Of a DNA stretch of 47,090 nt, positions 1 to 7,074 are shown piece by piece. Both the position numbers and the translations under genes were made by a program. The notes under the pieces were generated by a model. It did not search any database. It was given only the letters and a program-made list of their open reading frames with translations, and was not told the DNA's origin. The stretch spans positions 1 to 47,090 of the forward strand of contig JAGCCQ010000041.1 in assembly GCA_017651565.1 (NCBI GenBank), written 5' to 3'. Position 1 is the first letter of the stretch; each line of letters begins with the position of its first letter. This stretch comes from Bacilli bacterium (GTDB lineage Bacteria > Bacillota_I > Bacilli_A > RFN20 > CAG-826).

Positions 1-261
1 AATTAGTTTGTTAATATTATCTTTGTAAACTCTCGCTAACTCCATATCGTTTTTTACTTTTCTTCGTTCCATACGAACTTTTTTTATTTCTTTTATTAAA
101 TGACAAGACTGTGCAGCGTTTATATTGTTGTTTTCAATAAAGTGTAATAAATCACTTATTTTTTGGTCTTGATTAGACAACGCGTCACATAACCCGTCAT
201 TATAATTTTCAATTACATCTAATATTTTAGTCGCATTAGTTATTTCTTCTAATATATCCAT
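1..261 (-). CDS. Small phage protein, 3' end cut by window edge
   Basis: The reading frame opens at ATG 261 and runs off the left edge after 87 codons. It starts MDILEEITNATKI and contains a helical segment with the core NNNINAAQSCHLIKEIK. The same core occurs in the gene cut by the right edge (46763-47090), with about 79% DNA identity over 187 aligned bases. The ATG overlaps the stop of the upstream coiled-coil gene (TAATG), so the two are translationally coupled. I do not recognise the family; it looks like a soluble helical protein of the early leftward operon. The missing C-terminus may be the one present at the right edge. Confidence 0.75.
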   Translation of the reverse strand, partial: MDILEEITNATKILDVIENYNDGLCDALSNQDQKISDLLHFIENNNINAAQSCHLIKEIKKVRMERRKVKNDMELARVYKDNINKLI

Positions 262-479
262 TATTTAACTTCTTTAAGTTTCTTCTTTAATCTACGCATT
301 TCTTTACATAAATCTTTATTTTCTTGTTCTGCAACTAATAATTTATTACCTATTTCTCTATTATCTTTTTCTTTAAGATGTAATTTGTTTGTTAACTCTG
401 TTCTTTCTAATCTTAATCTTTGATTTTCTGTTTCTAAATCTTTTATATATTTATAATTAAATAAATGTCTTATCTTCAT
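261..479 (-). CDS. Small coiled-coil protein
   Basis: This 72-residue protein is predicted to be almost entirely helical, with heptad-like spacing of Leu and charged residues from about residue 14 to the end and a Lys-rich C-terminus. No enzymatic motif is visible. It sits downstream of the DUF1064-like nuclease and its stop overlaps the start of the next gene by one base, so it belongs to the early leftward operon. The function is unknown. A structural or adaptor role is only a guess from the coiled coil. Confidence 0.7.
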   Translation of the reverse strand: MKIRHLFNYKYIKDLETENQRLRLERTELTNKLHLKEKDNREIGNKLLVAEQENKDLCKEMRRLKKKLKEVK

Positions 480-506
480 AATTTCCTTTCCTCAACCGAA
501 ACCCCT

Positions 507-878
507 TTATTTAATTATCCACTCTTTCCCTTTTCTATTTACTATAGTTAGTTTATTAGGATATTTGTATTCAAACAATTTCCTTTTTATCCTAAATAAA
601 CCGTCTTTTTCAGTAATATAAGATTTAACATCTTCTATTACTTCTTTGTTATTCTCCACATCAAAATATTTGAAATCTGCTACATATTCTACTTTTCTAA
701 ATAATTCCCCGTCTTTTCTAAATGAAGGCTGCAAGAGAAACGCTGGCTGTAATTCTAAGTTAGTTATTTTATGTTCTTTTTCTAACTCTTTTAAGTACTC
801 GTATCTCTTGCTTTCCAACTTACTAGAAAATCTTATACCGTCTATTACGGTAGGGGTACTCTTATATTTAAGTATCAT
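507..878 (-). CDS. DUF1064-like phage nuclease
   Basis: The 123 residues show the layout of the DUF1064 phage family, predicted to have a PD-(D/E)XK nuclease fold. A G-I-R-F-x-S-K-L-E-x-x-R-Y-x-x-L segment lies near residues 14-30. Next come an Asp in the strand VADFKYFD near residue 68, then the E-D-V-K signature near residues 82-85 and a conserved K-R-K-L-F. Members are small and usually lie in phage replication or recombination blocks, as here beside the SSB gene. A nucleic-acid processing role, possibly junction or structure-specific cleavage, follows from the fold and is not shown directly. Confidence 0.75.
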   Translation of the reverse strand: MILKYKSTPTVIDGIRFSSKLESKRYEYLKELEKEHKITNLELQPAFLLQPSFRKDGELFRKVEYVADFKYFDVENNKEVIEDVKSYITEKDGLFRIKRKLFEYKYPNKLTIVNRKGKEWIIK

Positions 879-884
879 TATGTA

Positions 885-1226
885 TTATTCCTCGTCTTTC
901 TTCTGTAAGTCCTTATTAATTAATTCTTCAATTACTTTTATTTGTAATTTAACACTATTTATCCCTTCTAGATTTGCTTTGTATGTTGCCTCTGCTATAT
1001 CTCGTTGTTCTCTTTTCTCAGCAACATTAGGGTCTCCATAAACTAGTTTATCTATTAATGTAGTAGGAGTTCCTTCTTCTCTTAATATTGTTACTTCTTC
1101 TCTTAATTGTTCTTTATAAACCCTTTCTTTGTTTGCTAAATCTATTCCGTTGCTTTTAAGCACTTTTACACTAGATTTAAGTTGATTAATCAATAGTGCT
1201 AATTCTTCATATAAATTATCTTTCAT
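885..1226 (-). CDS. Helical phage protein in the recombination block
   Basis: This 113-residue protein has two long predicted helices (about 1-55 and 70-110) around a short loop containing the segment LVYGDPNVAEKREQRD. It has no cysteines or recognisable catalytic motif. It lies between the SSB gene and the DUF1064-like nuclease with gaps of less than 10 bases on either side, so it is co-transcribed with DNA metabolism genes. The specific function is unknown to me. Confidence 0.65.
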   Translation of the reverse strand: MKDNLYEELALLINQLKSSVKVLKSNGIDLANKERVYKEQLREEVTILREEGTPTTLIDKLVYGDPNVAEKREQRDIAEATYKANLEGINSVKLQIKVIEELINKDLQKKDEE

Positions 1227-1234
1227 AATACCTT

Positions 1235-1621
1235 TTAGAACGGCAAATCGTTATCAAAATCGTTGCTTTCTACTACTTCGCGGATAATTTCACTACTAGA
1301 TTTATTTTCGTTTTCATCAGTAGGTTTTTTATCTAAAAACTCCATACGGTCTAGTATTACGTCAGTTGTATATACTTTCTTCCCTTCAGAGTTTGTATAA
1401 CTTCCAGTTTGAATATGTCCTTCTACTCCAAGCCTACTACCTTTTTTTACACATTTACTTAAAGTTTCTGCTTGAAGTCCAAACGCTACGCAGTTAATAA
1501 AATCTGCTTCTCCGTTAGTTCTTCTTACCGCTAGAGAGAACTTAGCAACTGCCTTTCCGTCTCCCATATTTCTTAATTCAATATCTTTTGTTAACGCTCC
1601 AGTTAACCATACTTTATTCAT
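1235..1621 (-). CDS. ssb: Single-stranded DNA-binding protein
   Basis: The 128-residue protein matches the bacterial SSB plan. An OB-fold domain covers residues 1-105, opening MNKVWLTGALTKDIELR, with the typical F-x-x-x-V-R and D-F-I-N-C-V-A-F strands. A short polar linker follows, then the acidic tip DNDLPF that recruits partner proteins. It coats ssDNA during replication and recombination and probably works with the ERF annealing protein and helicase in the same operon. Its start overlaps the stop of the upstream 55-residue gene by eight bases. The length is somewhat short for cellular SSB but normal for phage versions. Confidence 0.96.
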   Translation of the reverse strand: MNKVWLTGALTKDIELRNMGDGKAVAKFSLAVRRTNGEADFINCVAFGLQAETLSKCVKKGSRLGVEGHIQTGSYTNSEGKKVYTTDVILDRMEFLDKKPTDENENKSSSEIIREVVESNDFDNDLPF

Positions 1622-1781
1622 TATTTCCTCCTTCTAAATATTTTGCATATAAAGTCCACTCCTCTAAATTGTTTGCTCTTATGAAATGGACTACATCTCT
1701 TAAATCGTCAAACTCTTTAGTTGCCTCTCTAACATAATGAAAATATTTACTTAAAGTTTTGTATTTTAAAATATAACTCAT
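1614..1781 (-). CDS. Small phage protein, 55 residues
   Basis: A compact frame from ATG 1781 encodes a 55-residue protein beginning MSYILKYKTLSKYF and ending LEGGNNE. Its last eight bases (ATGAATAA) overlap the start of ssb, the coupling style used by many gene pairs here. It also overlaps the end of the upstream zinc-ribbon gene by four bases. The composition is aromatic and charged, with no visible motif. It resembles the small accessory genes often found beside phage ssb genes; the function is unknown. Confidence 0.65.
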   Translation of the reverse strand: MSYILKYKTLSKYFHYVREATKEFDDLRDVVHFIRANNLEEWTLYAKYLEGGNNE

Positions 1782-2014
1782 TTTTTTAATTCCTTTTTCA
1801 TTTTTTCCATAAACTCATATTTATCGTCTGGATAAACCAAGTTACCACAATTTCTACATATAATAGGATGTCTAGAAAGAAAATTAATTGTATGACCACA
1901 AACCTTACACCACCTACGAATTAGTTTTACCTTACCCCCCGTTGCTATTGAACGACAAGTATTAAACATCTTAGGGTCTTCAAAAGCGTGATTTAACCTA
2001 AAATCTATCATCAT
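1778..2014 (-). CDS. Zinc-ribbon protein
   Basis: The protein holds two Cys pairs, C-K-V-C-G and C-R-N-C-G, about 18 residues apart, forming one zinc ribbon, and ends in a Lys-rich helix. I choose the start at the tandem ATG codons near 2014 because a purine-rich GGTGATAGG lies just upstream. An ATG at 2035 in the same frame would add seven residues. It overlaps the preceding acidic gene, so all are one operon. A nucleic-acid or protein-binding role is likely, but no family is recognised. Confidence 0.7.
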   Translation of the reverse strand: MMIDFRLNHAFEDPKMFNTCRSIATGGKVKLIRRWCKVCGHTINFLSRHPIICRNCGNLVYPDDKYEFMEKMKKELKK

Positions 2015-2246
2015 ACCTATCACCAGTATATTCACTTCTTGATAAAGGTCTGTAATTATCTTCTATATCTTGTTCTAAATCTTCTACTTTTTCTTTTTGG
2101 CTATCTACTTCCCATATTAATTCTTCTAACATCGACATAATACTATTACCACTTAATAGCACTTCTTTATCAGTTTCAATTAATGGGTTATAACCCGTAA
2201 TTGTTATTTCACATACCTTGTCATATATGTCTTTATCTATTATCAT
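1998..2246 (-). CDS. Small acidic phage protein
   Basis: This 82-residue protein is predicted to be helical and acidic in its C-terminal half (about residues 45-66, with repeated E and D). No catalytic motif or membrane segment is visible. Its 3' end overlaps the zinc-ribbon gene, and its start follows the HNH gene by two bases, so it is translated within the early leftward operon. The function is unknown. Confidence 0.65.
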   Translation of the reverse strand: MIIDKDIYDKVCEITITGYNPLIETDKEVLLSGNSIMSMLEELIWEVDSQKEKVEDLEQDIEDNYRPLSRSEYTGDRYDDRF

Positions 2247-2248
2247 AA

Positions 2249-3106
2249 TTACGCCTCCTTCATACTTTTAATTTTCTTGTCTAGTTTCTTTAACATATCA
2301 ACAGTTTTAATTATATCTTTATCATTTAATTCTATTCCTTTAGTTACAGAATAAGATAAAGTTCCTTTTTTAACTAATGCTAAATTATTTATATCATAAT
2401 TTTTTTTATTACCGTCTAAAAATATAACTACATAACCTCGTGGTATTTTTTTACCATAATATTGTTCCCATACATATCTTCTTTTAAGTTGATATTTTCT
2501 TGTATCTACTCTTACATAATCATAACAATAACCCGTATCACTTCTATACGAATTAATTATATTGTATAGAGGTTTTCTTATTTTTTCTCTATATCTCATA
2601 TCATTAATTTTCTGTTTATATTGTTTTTCAATATGATATTTGTGTCTTGTATTTTTTAAAAAGTTATTAGATAACTCAATATCAAACTTATTTTTAAAGA
2701 TTTCTATTGCTTCAAGATTATTGTGGTAAGGTAACATATTTAACAACCATTTAAGTTGATTATCTTGCAAGTTTGTTTTTGAATAAGATTTCTTGTTTTT
2801 GTTGTTTTTACACTTAAACGTTTTAAGAGATTTCTTTGTTAATCTTCTATTATATTTTTTATAAAATAAATCACTTATTTCGTCTTCGGTTTTGTATGGG
2901 AATAACCTTAACAAAAAATCTTTTTGTTCTTGTGTAAATCTAACGTTTCTTCTAGTTAAGTTGTTTATGTTTCTAAAATTGTTTATGTTATTGTTAGTTA
3001 AATATCTACCAAACTTTTCAAAAAACATTTGTATTGCCTCTTTGTTACTTTTATCATTAATTTCAAAAAGGAATTCTCTTTCCTCTTTTGTTAAGTGTTT
3101 TCCCAT
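2249..3106 (-). CDS. HNH-type protein with tandem HTH-like repeats
   Basis: The first 150 residues contain three diverged copies of a unit of about 50 residues. Each has a Phe-Leu rich first helix, an E-A-I or D-E-I helix, then F-x-x-K-F and a final Asn-rich recognition-like helix. This is the DNA-binding arrangement of phage homing-type HNH proteins. The C-terminal part (about 195-250) keeps the HNH_3-like frame Y-V-W-E-Q, I-P-R-G, F-L-D-G-N and N-N-L. The His residues usual in K-H-R-Y-x-W-E and G-H-V are replaced by Arg and Tyr, so nuclease activity is doubtful. It sits between replication genes, a typical place for a freestanding homing endonuclease or its remnant. Confidence 0.8.
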   Translation of the reverse strand: MGKHLTKEEREFLFEINDKSNKEAIQMFFEKFGRYLTNNNINNFRNINNLTRRNVRFTQEQKDFLLRLFPYKTEDEISDLFYKKYNRRLTKKSLKTFKCKNNKNKKSYSKTNLQDNQLKWLLNMLPYHNNLEAIEIFKNKFDIELSNNFLKNTRHKYHIEKQYKQKINDMRYREKIRKPLYNIINSYRSDTGYCYDYVRVDTRKYQLKRRYVWEQYYGKKIPRGYVVIFLDGNKKNYDINNLALVKKGTLSYSVTKGIELNDKDIIKTVDMLKKLDKKIKSMKEA

Positions 3107-3118
3107 ATTTCCACCCCA

Positions 3119-3361
3119 CTATTCACTAATAATTCCAGTTTCTTCCATTAATTCAATTTCAGTTGCTGGGTTTCTTCTACTCATTTCTTTAACTTTTAAA
3201 ATGGTAGCAACAGACTTTAAGTATGCTTGAGCATTTTGTGATAATGCACCACTTCTTCCTACTTCAGTAGGTATTTCTCTCGCTACTGCCTCGTCTAATC
3301 TTTTCATTTGTTTCATTAACATATCTTGTATTTCAATAATGTTATTTTTTTTGTTTCCCAT
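3119..3361 (-). CDS. Small conserved-type phage protein near ERF
   Basis: The 80-residue helical protein has an IIEIQDMLMKQMKRLDEA helix, then a R-S-x-A-L-S-x-N-A-x-x-Y-x-K-x-V segment and a short acidic tail. Proteins of this pattern are, to my knowledge, common hypothetical genes in early regions of Bacillota phages; I cannot name a function. It is preceded by a 47-base repeated element (3387-3433) and has a strong AAAGGAG site upstream, so it may have its own expression signal rather than relying only on read-through from ERF. Confidence 0.7.
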   Translation of the reverse strand: MGNKKNNIIEIQDMLMKQMKRLDEAVAREIPTEVGRSGALSQNAQAYLKSVATILKVKEMSRRNPATEIELMEETGIISE

Positions 3362-3386
3362 TTGTTATTTCTCCTTTCATCGTTAT

Positions 3387-3433
3387 CATCATATACCCAT
3401 ATTTTTTCTGCGGTGTATATTTAACTTTTTTTT
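3387..3433 (-). repeat. Copy of a 47-base dispersed regulatory element
   Basis: On the minus strand this stretch matches 36047-36093 (plus strand) at 41 of 47 positions without gaps. It includes the 15-base core GTTAAATATACACCG and the 3' part GGTATATGATG. A shorter copy of the core lies at 35499-35523. This copy overlaps the last codons of the ERF gene and precedes the 80-residue gene. It may be a shared promoter, leader or protein-binding site. Confidence 0.7.
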
Positions 3434-4109
3434 AACTAAATATTTCTCTAAATTGTTGTAATGTTAATTCGGTATTTGATTTAACATTGTATTTTTTATA
3501 AATTGCTTCTCTTTGTTTATCTGTCACCTTGTCAAACTTAGCAAGGTATTCAAACATTTCGTGTTGTTCTTCGTCAGTAGGTATCTCTGTTGGCTTTAGT
3601 CCAGTAAGTAAAGTTATCATTTCTTTAATTCTTGCGTTCTTACCATTATCTAAACACCATTGAAGATAACCTTTATCATCCTTGAACACTTCTAATATTG
3701 TTGCGTTAGGATGTTTTGTTTTTTCTCCAAACTTATATTTTTTTGCTTCTTCTTCAGTTACTTCTTGAGTAGTTCCACAAGAAGCACCGTCATCATCATC
3801 AGTAGATAAACCTAACGCCATTAATAGACTATATCGTCTACAATACGTTAAACTTGAGCCATACTCTTGTACTGGGTTTTTAATTCCTTGAAGTACAGCG
3901 TCTACAATTTGACAACCTCTATGTGAAGTTGTTACACCGTTTTCAGTTACATAAGTCACGATGTAATCTTTTCCGTTTATATCGCAAGTATCCACTTCTT
4001 GATAATAAGATATATTATTGTTTTCACAATACTTGTTAATTTCTGCTAACTCAGTATATTTATATCCATATCCCTCTTTGTTTCTTGCTATTGTCGTTTT
4101 TCTTTCCAT
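3432..4109 (-). CDS. erf: ERF-family single-strand annealing protein
   Basis: The protein carries the ERF superfamily signature. The Y-x-Y-K/T-E-L-A-E-I-N strand-helix appears near residues 14-26. The segment E-Y-G-S-S-L-T-Y-C-R-R-Y-S-L-L-M-A-L-G follows near residues 80-98, then D-D-D-D-G. These positions define the P22 Erf/Sak-like annealing proteins, which pair ssDNA during phage recombination and end circularisation. The C-terminal 100 residues are more variable and end in a short helical module (KQREAIYKKYN...) likely used for oligomerisation or SSB contact. It is adjacent to helicase, SSB and nuclease genes, as expected. Confidence 0.92.
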   Translation of the reverse strand: MERKTTIARNKEGYGYKYTELAEINKYCENNNISYYQEVDTCDINGKDYIVTYVTENGVTTSHRGCQIVDAVLQGIKNPVQEYGSSLTYCRRYSLLMALGLSTDDDDGASCGTTQEVTEEEAKKYKFGEKTKHPNATILEVFKDDKGYLQWCLDNGKNARIKEMITLLTGLKPTEIPTDEEQHEMFEYLAKFDKVTDKQREAIYKKYNVKSNTELTLQQFREIFS

Positions 4110-4111
4110 AT

Positions 4112-4399
4112 TTACGTTCTAGAATATTCCCTAAACTCTAATTCTAGTTCCTTTCTTTTTTCGTTGTTTTCTCTTAAATATGGTTTCTTTTCTAACACTT
4201 TTCTCCTTGCTCTAGTTACACTTTCGAAACTAGGAAGTTTATAGAATAAGTGATTTCTCAATAGAAACGCCATATTGTTGTTTGTATCAACCCCTAAAGA
4301 TTTATACACCTCGTTGATTAAGAAAAAGTCATCACTTCTAGTGGAGGGGTCTGTTTCTAAGACCATATCCACCACTTTTTCTAATTCTCTTATTCTCAT
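4112..4399 (-). CDS. Conserved phage protein of the replication block
   Basis: The 95-residue protein has the pattern D-P-x-T-R-x-D-D-x-x-L followed by L-P-S-F-E-S-V-x-R-A-R-R-K. I associate this with a widespread hypothetical family in Gram-positive phage replication operons. The Arg-rich C-terminal helix could bind nucleic acid. It is two bases from the ERF gene and overlaps the upstream small coiled-coil gene by four bases (ATGA type). The function is not known. Confidence 0.7.
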   Translation of the reverse strand: MRIRELEKVVDMVLETDPSTRSDDFFLINEVYKSLGVDTNNNMAFLLRNHLFYKLPSFESVTRARRKVLEKKPYLRENNEKRKELELEFREYSRT

Positions 4400-4560
4400 A
4401 TAATCTCAACTTCATCCTTCGTTAAGACATATTTTTGAAGTTCTTTTTCAACTAGTATAAGTTCTCTTACTTTTTGCACGATTTCGTCATCGTATTCTTC
4501 TATTTCTTTAGTTAATTTAATTTTTTTATCACATAACTCTAATAATTTTTCGTTACTCAT
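4396..4560 (-). CDS. Small coiled-coil protein
   Basis: A 54-residue helical protein starting MSNEKLLELCDKKIKLTKEI. I choose ATG 4560 because GAGG lies about six bases upstream; an ATG at 4581 inside the helicase gene would add seven residues. Leu and Ile at heptad spacing suggest a short coiled coil. It immediately follows the helicase and could be a helicase accessory, but this is inference from position only. Confidence 0.6.
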   Translation of the reverse strand: MSNEKLLELCDKKIKLTKEIEEYDDEIVQKVRELILVEKELQKYVLTKDEVEII

Positions 4561-4562
4561 AA

Positions 4563-5867
4563 TTACCTCATACTTTCCCAACCAAATATTTTTGTTTCCC
4601 CCAAATTATTTAATAATCTTTTAGACTCTTTTTCATAAAATAAACCTACAAACTCGTCTTGTACTCCGTATTCTCTGTTTTTACATATCTCGATTACGTT
4701 GGAGTAACTAAACAAGCCATACTTATCGTCTCTTATGTCAAAAGTCTCTTTAAAGTTTCTTATAAAATCTTTACCTACTCTATGTAAAATAAATACATTA
4801 TCCGCTATGTTAGTTAAATCAGCAGTACCAGATATATCGTTTTTTCGTAAGAATAGCGTTGTCTTTCTAGGATGACATACAAAGTGAATATGGATGTTTA
4901 ATTCTTTAGCCATATTACTTAATTCTTTAATGAAAGCACTTTGCTCGTCATACTTACTAGCATTGTCTAATTCTATACTCATTAAGTTATCTATGATTAC
5001 TACTTTAACTTTCTTCTTCTCTACTACATCTCTAATGCTTTGTAGGATAACTTGCTTTTTATTACCCCTAGCATTGTCGAAAACAAATAGTTTTCCGTCT
5101 AACCAGTAGAGTATTCTGCTTTTAGCGTCTTCGGTGGGTTTATAGAAGCCTCCCACATCAACAACATTATCTTTACCACTTGCTTGTAATGTTATCCATT
5201 GTAATAATCTTTTAGAGGTTAACTCTCCAGAATAAATAGCAACATTATAGTTTTGATTAATACTCTCTAATGCTAGTTGATTAAGAAATGTACTTTTAGC
5301 ACTTCCGTTTCCACCAGACCATACACTAAGTTCTCCTAAAGCAAAACCTTTGATGTCTCTATCTATTTGACGTACTCCAGAACTTATGTAAACTCTTTCT
5401 TCGTCAGTTAAGTCTAACTCGTGAATATCTTTAAAGTTGTTTTCACTATTTATTTCATATTCGTCTATAACTTCTTTTTGTTTAACAAAGTCGTCAATAC
5501 TTATCTCATTATCTACATATTTACTTTGTAAATTAGATAAAGCATTGTCTTTATATTCTTTTAATATCTTTTGTTGATAAAAGTCTATATAAGTCTTAAT
5601 TACATTAGGACTATAGTTTTTAATCTCTAGATATTCATAAAACAAACCGTCAATAAATATTTCCCAGTTAAACTTATTTCTTTTAGCAAGTTCACTTAAT
5701 TCTCTTTGAGTAACAACTCCATATTGTTTTTTGAAGTTAACTATTGTTTTATACATATCTTCTAGTTCTTCGTCATTGAATACTTTAATAGGTATCTTCA
5801 AAAGTTTAATTCCTAAATCTACATCAACTAAAAGCCATTGAATAAGATTAATAACATCTTCTCTCAT
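4563..5867 (-). CDS. DnaB-like replicative helicase
   Basis: The 434 residues comprise an N-terminal helical domain (about 1-145) and a RecA-type motor. The Walker A is S-G-G-N-G-S-A-K-S (about 184-192), unusual for Ala-Lys in place of Gly-Lys. The Walker B strand is V-K-V-V-I-I-D-N-L (about 292-300), and a later HFVCHPRK matches the helicase H3 region. The segment S-G-V-R-x-I-D-x-D-I-K-G-F-A-L-G-E-L is typical of DnaB/Twinkle-type F4 helicases. It unwinds DNA ahead of the host polymerase and is presumably loaded by the winged-helix protein encoded just upstream, whose stop overlaps its start. Confidence 0.92.
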   Translation of the reverse strand: MREDVINLIQWLLVDVDLGIKLLKIPIKVFNDEELEDMYKTIVNFKKQYGVVTQRELSELAKRNKFNWEIFIDGLFYEYLEIKNYSPNVIKTYIDFYQQKILKEYKDNALSNLQSKYVDNEISIDDFVKQKEVIDEYEINSENNFKDIHELDLTDEERVYISSGVRQIDRDIKGFALGELSVWSGGNGSAKSTFLNQLALESINQNYNVAIYSGELTSKRLLQWITLQASGKDNVVDVGGFYKPTEDAKSRILYWLDGKLFVFDNARGNKKQVILQSIRDVVEKKKVKVVIIDNLMSIELDNASKYDEQSAFIKELSNMAKELNIHIHFVCHPRKTTLFLRKNDISGTADLTNIADNVFILHRVGKDFIRNFKETFDIRDDKYGLFSYSNVIEICKNREYGVQDEFVGLFYEKESKRLLNNLGETKIFGWESMR

Positions 5868-6526
5868 TAGAATTGATATACGCCTTCTCTAACTTCTCTT
5901 ATTAAAGGCTCACTATGAGTTTCCTCTTTGTGATTTCTCTCCCACGTTCTAACTGCTGCTTTCCAGTCTTTCATAGAGTTCTTACCTATCTTCCAACCTT
6001 TGCTTTCGTAAAAGTCGTAGAATTGTTCTGCGTCTATCGTATTTCCTCTTTCTTCGCAATAAAGTTTAATATCTTCAATAGTAGGTTTAATAAAGTTTTT
6101 ATAAGAATTACTTTCACTTTCTTTAGAAATAATATTTATATTATTTCTTTCTTTATTATTATTAATACTTGTATTATTCTCTTTGTAATTTTCGCCAATA
6201 GGGTATTGTAATTTTTTACAATAGGTATTGTAATTTTCGCCAATAGGTATCAGTACCCTTTTTTCTATCTCTTTAGTACCTTCTTTATAGAATATTTTTC
6301 TTTCTAAATATTTCCTATCAATAAGGCTTTTAATTAGTTTTGAAACATTATTAGTAGAAGTACTATAGAGTTCTGCGAAATAACTATTACTTGCCCAGCA
6401 CTCTCCGTTTGCATTACACAAAGACGTTATCTCAGAATAAAGCAACTTAGCCTTATCAGTTAAATCTTTATCATAACGAACAGTAGCGGGTAGTATTGAA
6501 TAATAATTTGGCTTTTCATTGTCCAT
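5867..6526 (-). CDS. Winged-helix replication initiator or helicase loader
   Basis: The N-terminal 85 residues match the phage replisome-organiser winged helix: Y-S-I-L-P-A-x-V-R-Y-D-x-x-L, then A-K-L-L-Y-S-E-I and a recognition helix in S-T-S-T-N-N-V-S-K-L-I-K-S-L. A low-complexity Asn-rich linker follows (about 125-145). A C-terminal DnaD-like module closes the protein, with F-Y-D-F-Y-E-S-K-G-W and W-K-A-A-V-R-T-W. Proteins of this type bind the origin and recruit the helicase, here the adjacent downstream gene (one-base overlap). The linker DNA repeats a G-C-C-A-A-T-A-G-G motif twice (6190-6250), typical of an origin embedded in such genes. Confidence 0.82.
   Translation of the reverse strand: MDNEKPNYYSILPATVRYDKDLTDKAKLLYSEITSLCNANGECWASNSYFAELYSTSTNNVSKLIKSLIDRKYLERKIFYKEGTKEIEKRVLIPIGENYNTYCKKLQYPIGENYKENNTSINNNKERNNINIISKESESNSYKNFIKPTIEDIKLYCEERGNTIDAEQFYDFYESKGWKIGKNSMKDWKAAVRTWERNHKEETHSEPLIREVREGVYQF
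6190..6250. repeat. Short direct repeats inside the initiator gene
   Basis: TTTTCGCCAATAGG occurs at about 6189-6202 and 6236-6249, and a related GGTATTGTAATTTT word lies between. In many Gram-positive phages the replication origin sits inside the initiator gene as repeats in its linker region. The placement fits that, but binding is unproven. Confidence 0.4.
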
Positions 6527-6535
6527 AAATGCTCC

Positions 6536-6745
6536 TTAATCTTTCTTAAATAATTCTTCAAAAACCACTCCATAGTGTTGACATATAGTCATCGCTTCAC
6601 TTGCTTTCCACTCATAATTCCCAGATAGCCTTCTCCACACAGACATTTCAGAAATATTTAATAATTTAGATAATGTCTCTATCGTGTCTTTGTGTTCTTT
6701 CATAGTTGCCTTTAATACTGGATATACTATCTTTCGTTTTTCCAT
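6536..6745 (-). CDS. Cro/CI-type HTH regulator
   Basis: The 69-residue protein is a single helix-turn-helix domain. Its helix pair T-I-E-T-L-S-K-L-L-N-I-S-E-M-S-V-W-R-R-L-S-G sits at about residues 20-42, followed by A-S-E-A-M-T-I-C-Q-H-Y. It is the first gene of the early leftward unit, with an AAAGGAG site. It lies behind a near-consensus promoter overlapped by an inverted repeat, so it may autoregulate. The size matches Cro-like or small excisionase-type regulators; Cro-like fits best. Confidence 0.8.
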   Translation of the reverse strand: MEKRKIVYPVLKATMKEHKDTIETLSKLLNISEMSVWRRLSGNYEWKASEAMTICQHYGVVFEELFKKD

Positions 6746-6769
6746 ATACTCTCCTTTCTATAAGGTATT

Positions 6770-6802
6770 AAAAAAGACTTAGGCTGTTTTTAACCTAAGT
6801 CC
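6770..6802 (-). terminator. Intrinsic terminator in the early leader
   Basis: On the minus strand GACTTAGG and CCTAAGTC (6794-6801 and 6776-6783) form a perfect 8-bp stem followed by six U (6770-6775). It lies between the promoter at 6890-6918 and the HTH gene, so it can act as an attenuator, and it also stops late transcripts arriving from the right. Confidence 0.85.
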
Positions 6803-6849
6803 ACATCGACATTTCACTCTAATATATATTATGTTAAGTTCGATATAAA

Positions 6850-6860
6850 CTAAGTTAAAA
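6850..6860 (-). promoter_or_regulatory. Possible antiterminator arm
   Basis: In minus-strand RNA this 11-base segment can pair along its whole length (two G-U pairs) with 6788-6798, which contains part of the 5' arm of the terminator at 6776-6801. The two foldings exclude each other, which is the layout of an attenuator. No ligand-binding domain is recognised. Confidence 0.45.
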
Positions 6861-6889
6861 GGTATTGCCCTTGCTAACCTTACATCTTC

Positions 6890-6918
6890 ATTTTACTACC
6901 TTATTATATAAATGTCAA
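6890..6918 (-). promoter_or_regulatory. Sigma-70 type promoter, early leftward
   Basis: Minus strand TTGACA (6913-6918), a 17-base spacer and TAAAAT (6890-6895). The inverted repeat TCAACA-CTTT-TGTTGA (6915-6930 on the plus strand) covers the -35 box and is a candidate operator. It would drive the HTH regulator and the replication genes. Confidence 0.85.
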
Positions 6919-7074
6919 CACTTTTGTTGAAATATTTTCATTTATTTTACAATTTTACATTTTAAGTGTTAAACAAAAACTATAATACTTCGTTATACCC
7001 CTCTAATTTAGGATATAACGAACGTTTTAACATAATTAATACAATTTATCGATTTGACATTAATTTGTCTTATA

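Larger units (their letters stand above)
6746..7074. other. 329-base intergenic control region
   Basis: It holds the early promoter, leader terminator and possible antiterminator listed separately. It also holds a 7-bp inverted repeat at 6991-7020 (CGTTATA and TATAACG) that may be another operator or a terminator stem for the late unit. No credible gene was found. Confidence 0.7.

Noticed and set aside
646..1041. Plus-strand open frame of 131 codons
   Set aside because: It crosses two well-supported minus-strand genes and has no RBS or sensible protein composition.
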